This document shows, piece after piece, positions 7,763 to 17,039 of a DNA stretch of 64,000 nt (position 1 is the first letter of the stretch; each line of letters begins with the position of its first letter). Source of the stretch: Westiellopsis prolifica IICB1 (GTDB taxonomy: Bacteria > Cyanobacteriota > Cyanobacteriia > Cyanobacteriales > Nostocaceae). The position numbers and the translations under genes were made by a program. Location: NCBI RefSeq assembly GCF_004323185.1, contig NZ_NAPS01000002.1:2091522-2155521 (forward strand), written 5' to 3'. Under the pieces are notes generated by a model, which had not been told where the DNA came from, did no database searches, and saw nothing but the letters and a program-made list of their open reading frames with translations.

Positions 7763-8626
7763 ATGCAGCCTCCATCATTTCAACCAATTACACAGCGTCC
7801 AGTTTTAACATTACCTAATCATGCCAGAGTTGCTGTATGGGTAGTCATGAATGTGGAACATTTCACCTTTGGGAAACTAGGAACAGCAATTCAACCTCAT
7901 TTAAATAGTTATCCAGAAATTGCTAACTATGGTTGGCGAGACTATGGTAATCGTGTCGGTATTTGGCGTTTATTTGATTTATTCGCTGAGTTAGAAATAC
8001 CTGTAACTGCGGCAGTTAACGGTGAAATTTGTAAATTTTATCCCGAAATTATCGCAGCCATTCAACAATATGGCTGGGAAATCATGGCACATGGTATTAA
8101 TAATTCCACTGGTCATAGTGGGATGGATAGAGACACAGAAATCGAGATAATTGATACAACATTAAGTTTACTAGAACAAAACACAGGTCAAAGTCCAAAA
8201 GGATGGTTAACACCAGGTTTTTCCATCACAGAATCAACTTTGGAATTATTGTATTCAGCCGGAATTGTTTACACAGCCGACTGGGTAAATGATGACCAAC
8301 CCTATTGGTATCCATTGGCAAACGGTCGCTTGCTAGCTATTCCTTACACCATCGAAGCAAATGATATTACTTTATGTTTGAGTAACCGTTTTTCTGGTGC
8401 AGAATTCGCCCAAGCTATAGAAGATCAATTTGATCAGCTTTGGCAAGAAGGAAAAACACAAGGACGAATCATGACTATTGGCTTACATCCATTTATTGTT
8501 GGTCAACCATTAAGATTAAAATATTTAAAGCAGTGTTTACTACATATCAAAAATCAACCTGATACTTGGTTGACTACAGGTGAAGAAATTTATGAGTTTA
8601 TCAATGGAAATTCTGTTAGTAGTTAG
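7763..8626 (+). CDS. polysaccharide-deacetylase-fold protein, PuuE-like (probable allantoinase)
   Basis: This 287-residue protein has the NodB-homology fold in the form used by PuuE cofactor-free allantoinases: RVAVWVVMNVEHF, YGNRVGIWRLFDLFAEL, VTAAVNGEICKFYPE, GWEIMAHGINNSTGHSGM and a late LHPFIVGQPLRLKYL. The GxxxGxWR and WE(I)xxHG segments are shared with PuuE. The protein lacks a signal peptide, which argues against a cell-wall deacetylase. PuuE hydrolyses allantoin to allantoate. Placement between a nucleoside-type permease and ureidoglycolate lyase and xanthine dehydrogenase genes supports a purine role. A related amidohydrolase activity on another cyclic amide cannot be excluded. Confidence 0.72.
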   Translation: MQPPSFQPITQRPVLTLPNHARVAVWVVMNVEHFTFGKLGTAIQPHLNSYPEIANYGWRDYGNRVGIWRLFDLFAELEIPVTAAVNGEICKFYPEIIAAIQQYGWEIMAHGINNSTGHSGMDRDTEIEIIDTTLSLLEQNTGQSPKGWLTPGFSITESTLELLYSAGIVYTADWVNDDQPYWYPLANGRLLAIPYTIEANDITLCLSNRFSGAEFAQAIEDQFDQLWQEGKTQGRIMTIGLHPFIVGQPLRLKYLKQCLLHIKNQPDTWLTTGEEIYEFINGNSVSS

Positions 8627-8663
8627 TTATTAAATAATCAAATTATATCTAGCAAAAATACTT

Positions 8664-9236
8664 ATGACAGCTTCATATACACAAGTTTTAAAAATTCCTG
8701 TAATTGATGCTAATCCTGATAACATCAAACCTTATGGATATCTTTTAGGCGATGATGTCAGTAAACCAGGTTTAGGAATTCCTTTTTATCAAGGTAGAGT
8801 TATAGAAGGTGAAAATATTGACTTTACCTATCGGGGAACAGCAACTTTTAGAACTGCAAAAATTATGCCAGGTTATCCTTCGATTCTCTGGCTAGAACGC
8901 CACATGCACATGACTCAATTATTTATTGGTTTAGGACAATCACCATTTATTATGGTGATGGCGCCACCTAATCATGAACAAGGCAAAAATTTACCAGATT
9001 TAACTGAAGCTAAAGCCCTAAAATTTCCTCCTGGACATGCACTTTTACTACACTTAGGTACTTGGCATGATTTTCCTATCGCCTGTGATCAATCAGTTGT
9101 AATTCTAACTGCAAATTCTGATGAAGTTGTCACAGCATTGAGTCAAATGCAAGAACCAGGTGAAATGAATCAAGGTGATGTTTATAAAATTTCTCTACCG
9201 CAAAGATTGGGTTATAAAATTCAATTAGATGTATGA
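8664..9236 (+). CDS. ureidoglycolate lyase-like protein (AllA family cupin)
   Basis: This 190-residue protein resembles the AllA/ureidoglycolate hydrolase family: an N-terminal KIPVIDANPDNIKPYGYLL (the family's 'F-x-P-Y-G' region), MPGYPSILWLERHMHMTQLFIGLG with the His-rich cupin strand, and PPGHALLLHLGTWHDFPIA near the C-terminus. AllA splits ureidoglycolate into glyoxylate and urea, the final step of allantoin use. The gene starts 37 bases after the PuuE-like gene and precedes the xanthine dehydrogenase genes by 60 bases, so one transcript is likely. Whether the substrate is ureidoglycolate or an upstream ureide intermediate needs testing. Confidence 0.78.
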   Translation: MTASYTQVLKIPVIDANPDNIKPYGYLLGDDVSKPGLGIPFYQGRVIEGENIDFTYRGTATFRTAKIMPGYPSILWLERHMHMTQLFIGLGQSPFIMVMAPPNHEQGKNLPDLTEAKALKFPPGHALLLHLGTWHDFPIACDQSVVILTANSDEVVTALSQMQEPGEMNQGDVYKISLPQRLGYKIQLDV

Positions 9237-9296
9237 TTTTTCAAGCGCAATCCAAAATCCAAAATCAGATGACTCTGCGTGAAAAATTAATCAACA

Positions 9297-10109
9297 ATGG
9301 ATTTGCCAAATATTGAAACTTATTTATGTCCTCATGATGTCCAAGCTATCGATAATTGGAATCAAAATTGGGCTTGGTTAGCTGGAGGAACATGGTTATT
9401 TTCTGAACCACAACCACATTTGCGTGTTTTGGTAGATATGCAATCTTTGGATTGGTCAGAAATTATAGTAGAAAAAGATTATTTAGTGATTGGTGCGACT
9501 TGTCCACTCATAAAATTATTACAGTATCCTTGGCAATTAGAATGGATTGCTATTGAAGGATTAAAAAGTGCAGTTTCTGTCCTTGCTGCATCATTAAAAG
9601 TGATTAATGTGGCGACAGTGGGAGGTAATTTATGCCTAGCATTATCCGTGGGAACCCTCGCGCCAATTATGATCGCCTTAGATGCAAAATATGAAATTTT
9701 GAATTTACGAGGACAATCGCGTCTAATCGCCGCAGCAGATTTTCAAATTGGTTCTCGTCAGACAATTTTACAACCATCAGAAGTCTTAAGACGGGTTTTG
9801 ATTCCTGTGGAAAATTTAAAATGGCGAGTTAATTATCAGCGTTTTGGAATTGCAGCAACAGATCCAGCTTTAGCAATAGTCGTGAGTGCTTGTAATCCTG
9901 ATAATTCTCAATTAAGCTGTGTAATTGGTGCAAGTATTTCAGCACCGCGGCGCGTCGAATTTGATGATGATCTAAACTTAGATAAATTGCCTTCTCTACA
10001 AAATATCAACTTTATTGATAACTCCAAAGCAGGTGCAATCTATCGTCGGGAAATCACACAAATTTTAATCAAGCGATCGCTCCAGCAATTAACATGCACC
10101 AACCATTAA
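9297..10109 (+). CDS. xanthine dehydrogenase-type FAD-binding subunit
   Basis: This 270-residue subunit has the FAD-binding fold of CO/xanthine dehydrogenase medium subunits: LAGGTWLFSE near the N-terminus, where the FAD diphosphate loop lies, and VATVGGNLCLA at about 103-113, the T-x-GGN motif. The C-terminal CO_deh_flav domain is followed by the start of the next gene, which overlaps by 16 bases. It passes electrons from the Fe-S centres of the partner subunit to NAD or another acceptor. The length is slightly shorter than the usual 290 residues. It sits in a purine-type cluster, so xanthine or hypoxanthine oxidation is the expected role. Confidence 0.85.
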   Translation: MDLPNIETYLCPHDVQAIDNWNQNWAWLAGGTWLFSEPQPHLRVLVDMQSLDWSEIIVEKDYLVIGATCPLIKLLQYPWQLEWIAIEGLKSAVSVLAASLKVINVATVGGNLCLALSVGTLAPIMIALDAKYEILNLRGQSRLIAAADFQIGSRQTILQPSEVLRRVLIPVENLKWRVNYQRFGIAATDPALAIVVSACNPDNSQLSCVIGASISAPRRVEFDDDLNLDKLPSLQNINFIDNSKAGAIYRREITQILIKRSLQQLTCTNH

Positions 10110-12742
10110 AATTCCAAATTAACAACCAAACTTTTACAGTAACTTCTCATCCCGGAACGACTCTTTTAACTCTACTCAGACAACTTGGTTGGTTTGGTGT
10201 TCATCGAGTTTGTGATAGTGGTGATTGTGGTGCTTGCACAGTTTGGGTAAATGATACACCAATTCATAGTTGCATTTACCCAGCAATACGAATAGCCAAT
10301 CAATCAGTCACCACCATTGAAGGTTTATCAATAAATGGCGAATTCGCACCAATACAACAAGCATTTTTGCACAAACAAGGGTTTCAATGTGGTTTCTGTA
10401 CTCCAGGTATGATTATGAGTGCAGCCAAGTTACCAGATTTTGCATCGCCAGAAGAATTACGTTTGGCGTTGAAAGGTAATCTTTGTCGTTGTACAGGGTA
10501 TCAGGCGATTGTTGAAAGTATTAATCAATCTCGATCACAGATCAATACAGACACACACAAATGTCATGTGGTTGTAGATTCACCGAGTTTAATAGGAAAG
10601 AACATTCCTAAACAAGACGGTACAGCAATTGTCACCGGAAAAGCATCCTACACAGCAGATTTTGTACCACCTGGTTTACTCCACTTGAAAGTAGTGCGAT
10701 CGCCTCATCCGCACGCGCGCATCCGCAAGATTCATACCGACACAGCTAAAGCACTCAAGGGTGTTGTTGCTGTCTTCACCTATGCAGATGTTCCCAGAAT
10801 ACCTTACACCACTGCTGGACACGCCGAACCAGTCCCCGATCCTCTAGATCATTATTTGTTAGATCAGAAAGTGCGATTTGTAGGCGATCGCGTTGCTGTT
10901 GTGATTGCTGAGTCAGTAGTTATTGCTGAGAGAGCTTGTGATTTGATCGAAGTCGATTACGAAGTTTTACCCCACGTCATCGACCCGATTTCAGCCATGA
11001 ATGATGGTGTTGTCATTCATGATGAACCAGAATCCTTACAAATTCCTGATCGCGATCGTAACATTGCTGGACAAATATTTCTCGAATCTGGTGAACTAGA
11101 AAAAGGTTTTGCCGAAGCAGATTTTATATTAGAAAATACCTATGATTTGCCTGCTTTACAACATGTGCATTTAGAACCCCACGTCACGATTTCTTGGTTA
11201 GAAACAGATGGAACATTAGTTGTTCGTTCTAGTACTCAAGTACCGTTTCATTGCCAACGTTTACTTGCTCAAATTTTCAATATTCCTCAAGATAAAATCC
11301 GTGTTTATAAAGCTCAAATTGGTGGTGGATTTGGTAATAAACAAGAGATTTTATCTGAAGATTTGTGTGTTTTTGGTACTCTGATGACGGGCAAACCTGT
11401 ACAATGGGAATTTACCAGAAAAGAAGAATTTACTGCTACAAATAGTCGCCATGCAATGAAAATTCGCCTGAAAAGCGGAGTTAAAAAAGATGGAACATTT
11501 GTAGCGCAAGATATGGAAGTAATTGCCAACACTGGTGCTTATGGCAATCATGGACAAACAGTGGTATTTTTAGCAGGTTATATTCCTTTGAGTTTGTATC
11601 GTTGTCCAAATAAAAGATTTAGAGGATTTGCTGTTTATACAAATACCATGCCAGCGGGTGCATTTCGTGGTTATGGCGCAACTCAAGGCACTTTTGCAAT
11701 GGAAACTCAAGTTGATGAAATCGCCCATCAACTCAACATTGATCCTGTAGAATTACGACACAAAAATATTATTCGTCCAGGTGATGTGATCAATTTAGGT
11801 CGGTCATCAGCAGACCATTTTAATTTAATTGGTAGCTATGGTGTGGATGAATGTTTTGCCAAAGTTGTGCAGTCTCTTGGCTATCTTTCTGGTACACCAC
11901 CAATCATAAATGATTCTCGGCGGCGTGGGGTGGGATTTGCTGTTTCAATGCAAGGTAGTGGTTTATCCAAAATCCACCTTGCTAGTGTCAAGTTATCGCT
12001 TTTAGCTGATGGAAAGTATGAGTTAAGAACTGGTGCTGTGGATGTGGGAACTGGTTCCGATACGACGCTGCGCCAAATTGCGGCGGAAGTTTTGGATGTA
12101 GATATAAGTGAAATTAATCTTATTTCTGGAGATACAAAAGAAACGCCTTTTGATGCGGGTTCTTATGCATCGGCGACATTGTATATTTCTGGACAAGCTG
12201 TCAAGTTAGCGGCCGAGAAGTTAAAGAACAAACTACAAACACACCAGGAAAACGAAGAAAATATGAGTGTTGATGTAGCTTATGCGGCGGATGAATCAAC
12301 TTTAACTTTTGCTGTGCAGGGTGTAGAAGTGGAAGTTGATATGGAGACGGGGAAAATTGAGGTTTTGAGGTGTGTACAGGCGATTGATTTGGGTAAAGCC
12401 ATTAATCCCAGGATTTGTGAGGGCCAAGCGACAGGTGGGATTGCGATGGGAATCGGTTATGCGTTGATGGAAGAATTGCTGTTTGATGAAAAAGGTAGAA
12501 TTGTGAATCCAACGCTACGAGATTATCGCATTCCCACAGCTGCTGATGTGCCACCGATGGAAATATTTCTGATTGAAAAAGCCGATCCCTACGGGCCTTT
12601 TGGTGCAAAGGGCGTGGGAGAAATTACTACCAATTGTACAGCAGCAGCGATCGCTAATGCTGTTGCTCATGCTACAGGTGTCAGGTTACGTCAATTACCA
12701 ATGCTACCCGAACGAGTTTGGCAAGTGATCGCTTTTCATTAG
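10094..12742 (+). CDS. xanthine dehydrogenase, fused [2Fe-2S] and molybdopterin subunit
   Basis: This 882-residue fusion joins two normally separate chains. Residues 1-160 are the small Fe-S subunit with CDSGDCGACTVWV and a later Cys (plant-type [2Fe-2S]), then CGFCTPGMIMSA and GNLCRCTGY (second cluster). From about 170 follows the molybdopterin domain with GGGFGNKQ, AFRGYGATQGTF and GVGEITTNCTAAAIANAV. The Arg in AFRGYG and the Glu in GVGE match the substrate Arg and catalytic Glu of xanthine dehydrogenases. The gene overlaps the FAD subunit gene, and the stop overlaps that of the convergent FKBP gene by four bases. XdhC-type maturation factors are not in the window. Confidence 0.88.
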   Translation: MHQPLKFQINNQTFTVTSHPGTTLLTLLRQLGWFGVHRVCDSGDCGACTVWVNDTPIHSCIYPAIRIANQSVTTIEGLSINGEFAPIQQAFLHKQGFQCGFCTPGMIMSAAKLPDFASPEELRLALKGNLCRCTGYQAIVESINQSRSQINTDTHKCHVVVDSPSLIGKNIPKQDGTAIVTGKASYTADFVPPGLLHLKVVRSPHPHARIRKIHTDTAKALKGVVAVFTYADVPRIPYTTAGHAEPVPDPLDHYLLDQKVRFVGDRVAVVIAESVVIAERACDLIEVDYEVLPHVIDPISAMNDGVVIHDEPESLQIPDRDRNIAGQIFLESGELEKGFAEADFILENTYDLPALQHVHLEPHVTISWLETDGTLVVRSSTQVPFHCQRLLAQIFNIPQDKIRVYKAQIGGGFGNKQEILSEDLCVFGTLMTGKPVQWEFTRKEEFTATNSRHAMKIRLKSGVKKDGTFVAQDMEVIANTGAYGNHGQTVVFLAGYIPLSLYRCPNKRFRGFAVYTNTMPAGAFRGYGATQGTFAMETQVDEIAHQLNIDPVELRHKNIIRPGDVINLGRSSADHFNLIGSYGVDECFAKVVQSLGYLSGTPPIINDSRRRGVGFAVSMQGSGLSKIHLASVKLSLLADGKYELRTGAVDVGTGSDTTLRQIAAEVLDVDISEINLISGDTKETPFDAGSYASATLYISGQAVKLAAEKLKNKLQTHQENEENMSVDVAYAADESTLTFAVQGVEVEVDMETGKIEVLRCVQAIDLGKAINPRICEGQATGGIAMGIGYALMEELLFDEKGRIVNPTLRDYRIPTAADVPPMEIFLIEKADPYGPFGAKGVGEITTNCTAAAIANAVAHATGVRLRQLPMLPERVWQVIAFH

Positions 12743-13167
12743 CCAATTTGGACTAACTGAATATCAAATATCAGTTCTTGTCCTGCTAAGGGATGGTTAG
12801 CATCGAGAGTGATTTGCGAGTCTGAAACTTCTGTAACCACAACTGGAATTGCTTGACCATTACTCTGAGAAATTTGTAGCATTTGACCCACCTCTACAGA
12901 TACATCTGTAGGAATGCGTTCTTTCTCTACTACCATCACCAATTCTGGACGGTAAGGGCCATATGCTTCATCTGCTGGAATATTTGTCCTCTTGGATTCT
13001 CCTGGAGTCATACCAACTACAGCCTGTTCAAAGCCGGGAATCACTAACCCTTCACCAATAGAAAACTGCAATGGATCTCGTTCAGCAGAAGAATCGAATA
13101 CTGTGCCATCATCTAGCTTACCTGTATAGTGAACTTTCACAGTATCACCTAGTTTGGCTTGTCCCAT
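12739..13167 (-). CDS. FKBP-type peptidyl-prolyl isomerase, SlyD-like
   Basis: The protein has 142 residues from ATG 13167, which follows a GGAGAAG ribosome site. A longer frame to 13227 lacks such a site. MGQAKLGDTVKVHYTGKLDDGTVFDSS and FSIGEGLVIPGFEQAVVGM are the FKBP active-site strands, and AYGPYRPELVMVVEKERIP marks the inserted flap of the SlyD subgroup. It catalyses cis-trans isomerisation at proline and acts as a chaperone in the cytoplasm. SlyD proteins often carry a His-rich metal-binding tail, which is absent here. The gene converges with the xanthine dehydrogenase gene. Confidence 0.92.
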   Translation of the reverse strand: MGQAKLGDTVKVHYTGKLDDGTVFDSSAERDPLQFSIGEGLVIPGFEQAVVGMTPGESKRTNIPADEAYGPYRPELVMVVEKERIPTDVSVEVGQMLQISQSNGQAIPVVVTEVSDSQITLDANHPLAGQELIFDIQLVQIG

Positions 13168-13486
13168 TTTCTTCTCCTTCAAATTTGAGTTCACTACGCC
13201 TTCCCACCCTAGTACTTCTACGAGCAAATGTATTCCGATTTTGTTATTTATTAAGATTTTGATTGACTTTGCAAATTTAGGTCAATGGTCAATGGTCATT
13301 GGGCAACAAGTCAAAAATTCTTAATTTTGAATTGATATGTCCCCCTTCCGAATCCCCAATCTCTATTGTCTCGGTGAATATTGATGTATGAGGGGACGCA
13401 ATCTGTTTAAATCTGCTGCGATCGCAGTGGTGAATTTTTCTTGCTAGCAACAAGTAAAGTTTGTTATAATTATAAATTAGTAATTT
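13168..13486. other. intergenic with short repeats and tRNA promoter
   Basis: This gap holds a heptamer-type repeat (ggtcaatggtcaatggtcat near 13,280-13,303), one HIP1-like site at about 13,419-13,426 and the promoter of the tRNA gene. I see no coding region in it. Confidence 0.6.
13441..13470 (+). promoter_or_regulatory. sigma70-type promoter of tRNA-Lys
   Basis: A perfect -10 box TATAAT is at 13,465-13,470. A TTGCTA box at 13,441-13,446 with an 18-base spacer fits as -35. The mature tRNA begins 17 bases after the -10 box, so transcription would begin only a few bases before it. Confidence 0.6.
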
Positions 13487-13559
<73 letters not shown>

Positions 13560-13762
13560 TGATTTTAATTAGTGGCATACTCAATAATCGCTCTTATTTG
13601 CCTAGAGCTTCCCTACTAAAATCCTACGATCGACTCCAGCAGGTATAAAAGGTCAATGCGCTTCGTGCAGGGTTTAAGGGTGTAGGCATATAAAATGTGC
13701 ATTTTAGAAGTACAGTGAAATAGCCCCACCCCAGATAGTCATCTAGGAGAAAGTTTTATTGA

Positions 13763-14908
13763 ATGGAAACCACAGTTAAAAAGTCGGATTTTGTTCTGGC
13801 TCCTTACATGAAGAGTAACGACTTGCGGGCAACTTATCAAATCCTTAATACGGTTGTTCCTTATGTTCTGTTGTGGTTTTTAGCAGTGAAAGCAGCTTCT
13901 ATTTCTTTTTGGTTGCTTCCGCCGATTATAGTTTTGATGACGCTGTTTTCAGCGCGTTGTTTTTCTTTAATGCATGATTGCGGACACTATTCACTCTTTC
14001 GTTCAAAAAGGGTTAATCGGATTATCGGTTTTATTCTGGGTGTGATCAACGCGATCCCCCAATATCCGTGGTCAAGAGGACATGCTTATCACCACAAAAC
14101 CAATGGTGATTGGGAACGCTATCGCGGTCCTTCTGCATTAATCTCTACTGAGGAGTTTGCAAAACTCACTCCATCTGCCCAAAGGCGTTATGAACTACTG
14201 AGGCACCCATTGATGATCTTTCCGGGAGGTTTTTTCTACCTTGCGATTAAACCAAGACTCGCCCTGATTGCAGGAACCTATGGCTTTATCACTCATCTAC
14301 TGACTTGCTTGAAGCAAGATCCGGGTATGAGTTTAGGGAAAATCATCTCCTGCCATAAGTCTAGGAATTGGTACACGGCGGCTGAGTTTTGGGATTTGCT
14401 GTTCAACAACATTTGCGTAGTCAGCAGCTGGATTTTTCTGGGCTATTTACTCGGATTTGGTTTCTTCCTGAGCGTTTACTCAATCACGCTAACTTGTTCT
14501 GCGGCAATCTTCATCTGTGTCTTCTTTGTGCAGCACAACTTTGATGGCTCTTACGCCCACAAAACCGAAGGCTGGGACTATCTGCTGGGAGCGATTGAGG
14601 GCAGTAGTTATCTAGAGTTACCCACAGTTTTAAAGTGGTTTTCCGCTGATATCGGCTACCATAACATCCATCATCTTTCTGAAAAAATCCCCAATTACCA
14701 CCTCGAAGCTTGCCACAAAAAAAACATTCACCTGCTTACTCGTGTAAAAACGCTGCGAATGGCAGATATTCCTGATTGTTTCAAATTTATTCTCTGGGAT
14801 TCTACCTCCAATCGCCTCCAGTCGATCGCGTCATTTCGTCAAGCTTCCCAATCCATAGACCTTGAGACCGAAATAATTCAAAATTCAAAACTTAACAAAC
14901 AATTTTGA
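13763..14908 (+). CDS. membrane fatty acid desaturase
   Basis: This 381-residue integral membrane desaturase has three histidine boxes: HDCGH at about 70-74, HAYHH at about 109-113 and HNIHH at about 302-306. They bind the di-iron centre that, with ferredoxin, inserts a double bond into membrane lipid acyl chains. Hydrophobic segments lie near 30-60, 155-190 and 215-255. The box spacing is like DesA-type desaturases, but the positional specificity cannot be read. An AGGAG ribosome site lies a few bases before ATG 13763. Codons are richer in G/C at third positions (CTG, ATC, GCG) than in the neighbours. Together with its place after a tRNA gene, this suggests acquisition by transfer. Confidence 0.88.
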   Translation: METTVKKSDFVLAPYMKSNDLRATYQILNTVVPYVLLWFLAVKAASISFWLLPPIIVLMTLFSARCFSLMHDCGHYSLFRSKRVNRIIGFILGVINAIPQYPWSRGHAYHHKTNGDWERYRGPSALISTEEFAKLTPSAQRRYELLRHPLMIFPGGFFYLAIKPRLALIAGTYGFITHLLTCLKQDPGMSLGKIISCHKSRNWYTAAEFWDLLFNNICVVSSWIFLGYLLGFGFFLSVYSITLTCSAAIFICVFFVQHNFDGSYAHKTEGWDYLLGAIEGSSYLELPTVLKWFSADIGYHNIHHLSEKIPNYHLEACHKKNIHLLTRVKTLRMADIPDCFKFILWDSTSNRLQSIASFRQASQSIDLETEIIQNSKLNKQF

Positions 14909-14934
14909 ATTGATTAATCGGCGAATTTGTTTGT

Positions 14935-15040
14935 AGGGTGTCTAACGCCTCTGGAGACATCGACCTCTGCTTTGGTGGGGAAACTCCTCAGAGTAAGTCG
15001 AGTCGCGCCAAGAGGAAACCTAAAATCAACCAGCAAGGCT
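14935..15040 (+). other. possible structured RNA upstream of ABC-F gene
   Basis: The 253-base gap after the desaturase contains nested complementary segments: CGACCTCTG (14,961-14,969) against CAGAG-taa-GTCG (14,989-15,000), with an inner GGGG-aaa-CTCC hairpin (14,977-14,987), preceded by GTCT/AGAC arms. It could be a small RNA or a leader of the ABC-F gene. ABC-F genes are often leader-regulated, but I recognise no named RNA family. Confidence 0.22.
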
Positions 15041-15161
15041 GCCAAATATTTTTATTTGTCTTCAAGGAATTTCTCGCGTCGAATTTGTAGTTAAATTTTG
15101 TTAAGATTGGACTCGATGTGAGTTAGCCTTCCCGGCTTGTTGCCTACCTTGGAGACACTCA

Positions 15162-16856
15162 ATGCTGCGACTAGAACATATTAGTAAAATTTATCCGACG
15201 GGCGAAGTTCTCAAGGATATCAATTGGGAAGTTAAGATAGGCGATCGCGTTGGTTTAGTCGGTGTTAACGGCGCAGGTAAATCTACCCAACTCAAAATTA
15301 TCACTGGTAAGATTGAGCCAACCTCTGGCGAAGTGATTCGTCCTGCTAGTTTACACATAGCCTACCTCAATCAAGAATTTGATGTAGACCCCAGCCGTAC
15401 CATCAGAGAAGAATTGTGGACAGTCTTCAAGGAAGCAAATCAGGTACAGTTATCTTTGCTGGAAGTGCAGCACCAGATGGAGAGCGCCTCCCCAGAAGAA
15501 CTGGATAAACTAATTAATAAGTTGGATAAGCTACAACGAAAATTTGAAGCCCTCGATGGTTATGGCTTAGAAGCACGCATCGGCAAGATATTACCAGAAA
15601 TGGGCTTTGAACCAGAAGATGGCGATCGCCTCGTCAGCGCCTTTAGTGGCGGTTGGCAAATGCGGATCAGTTTGGGTAAAATCCTTCTGCAAGAGCCTGA
15701 TTTATTGTTACTAGACGAGCCAACAAACCACCTAGATTTAGAAACAATTGAGTGGCTAGAAAATTACCTCAAAGGCTTAAATACGCCCATGGTCATAGTT
15801 TCCCATGACCGGGAATTTCTAGATCGTCTCTGCACTCAAATTGTAGAAACAGAACGTGGTGTTTCCACTACTTACCTTGGTAATTACTCAACGTTTTTAC
15901 AACAAAAAGCTGAAAGCCAAACAGCACAAATTAATGCTTACGAACGTCAGCAAAAAGAATTAGAAAAACAACAAGCTTTTGTTGATAAATTTCGTGCTAG
16001 CGCTACCCGTAGCACCCAAGCCAAAAGCCGGGAAAAACAACTAGAAAAAATTGAGCGTATCGAAGCCCCAATAGCTGGAGTTAAAACACTACAATTTCAT
16101 TTTCCTCCTGCACCCCGCAGTGGCAGAGAAGTAGTAGAAATTAAAAATTTAACTCATATCTACGATGACAAAATCTTGTTTTTAGGAGCAAATCTCCTGA
16201 TTGAGAGAGGCGATCGCATTGCCTTTGTTGCTCCCAACGGTGCGGGTAAATCAACTTTACTACGCCTAATTATGGATATGGAACAACCCACAGAAGGCGT
16301 TGTGAAATTAGGTGAACATAATGTGATTCCAGGATATTTTGAACAAAATCAGGCAGAAGCTTTAGACTTAGAAAAAACAGTCATGGAAACTATTCATGAC
16401 GAAGTACCTGACTGGAAAAACGAAGACGTTCGGACACTGCTAGGACGCTTTTTATTTAGTGGTGATACAGTCTTCAAAAAAGTTGCGGCTTTAAGTGGTG
16501 GAGAAAAAGCACGTTTAGCATTAGCAAAAATGCTATTATGTCCAGCCAATTTATTAATATTAGATGAGCCAACTAACCACTTAGATATTCCAGCCAAAGA
16601 AATGCTAGAAGAAGCATTACAAAACTACGATGGCACAGCGATTATTGTTTCCCACGACCGATATTTTATTTCTCAGGTAGCCAATAAAATTGTAGAAATT
16701 CGCGATGGGGAATTCCGAGTTTATTTAGGAGACTATCATTACTACCTAGAGAAAATTGCTGAAGAAAAAGAACAAGCCAGATTAGCTGCGATCGCTGCGG
16801 AAAAAGCAGCTAAAAAAGCAGCCAAAGCTGCTAAGGCTGGTGGAAAGAAGAAGTAG
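15162..16856 (+). CDS. ABC-F family ATPase (ribosome-associated, EttA/Uup-like)
   Basis: This 564-residue protein has two ABC domains in one chain and no membrane part. Domain 1 has GVNGAGKST, signature FSGGWQMRISLGK and LLLLDEPTNHLDL. Domain 2 has APNGAGKST, LSGGEKARLALAK and LLILDEPTNHLDI. The linker at about 230-310 is highly charged (the ABC-F P-site tRNA-interaction motif region). A Lys/Ala-rich tail (KAAKKAAKAAKAGGKKK) ends the protein and probably contacts rRNA. ABC-F proteins bind the ribosomal E site and relieve stalled translation, and some give antibiotic resistance. The gene is alone on its transcript. Confidence 0.92.
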   Translation: MLRLEHISKIYPTGEVLKDINWEVKIGDRVGLVGVNGAGKSTQLKIITGKIEPTSGEVIRPASLHIAYLNQEFDVDPSRTIREELWTVFKEANQVQLSLLEVQHQMESASPEELDKLINKLDKLQRKFEALDGYGLEARIGKILPEMGFEPEDGDRLVSAFSGGWQMRISLGKILLQEPDLLLLDEPTNHLDLETIEWLENYLKGLNTPMVIVSHDREFLDRLCTQIVETERGVSTTYLGNYSTFLQQKAESQTAQINAYERQQKELEKQQAFVDKFRASATRSTQAKSREKQLEKIERIEAPIAGVKTLQFHFPPAPRSGREVVEIKNLTHIYDDKILFLGANLLIERGDRIAFVAPNGAGKSTLLRLIMDMEQPTEGVVKLGEHNVIPGYFEQNQAEALDLEKTVMETIHDEVPDWKNEDVRTLLGRFLFSGDTVFKKVAALSGGEKARLALAKMLLCPANLLILDEPTNHLDIPAKEMLEEALQNYDGTAIIVSHDRYFISQVANKIVEIRDGEFRVYLGDYHYYLEKIAEEKEQARLAAIAAEKAAKKAAKAAKAGGKKK

Positions 16857-17039
16857 AAAGGAAATCAGTGTCTTGTTTATTAACCAACTTGTGTAGTTTG
16901 AGAAGCGATCGCACAAACTCTTACTGATACCAGAAAGAACTATGGTTATTGTTCAGGAGTGAAGCGATCGTCCACTCATAATAGGTTATTAGTCAAGCGG
17001 ACTGAATCATAACCTTTCTGAATTTAAGGAGTAACTTTA

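Noticed and set aside
14975..14995. Yfr1-type small RNA (ACTCCTCAC motif)
   Set aside because: The local ACTCCTCAGAG differs from the conserved Yfr1 core, and the flanking stem pattern does not fit.
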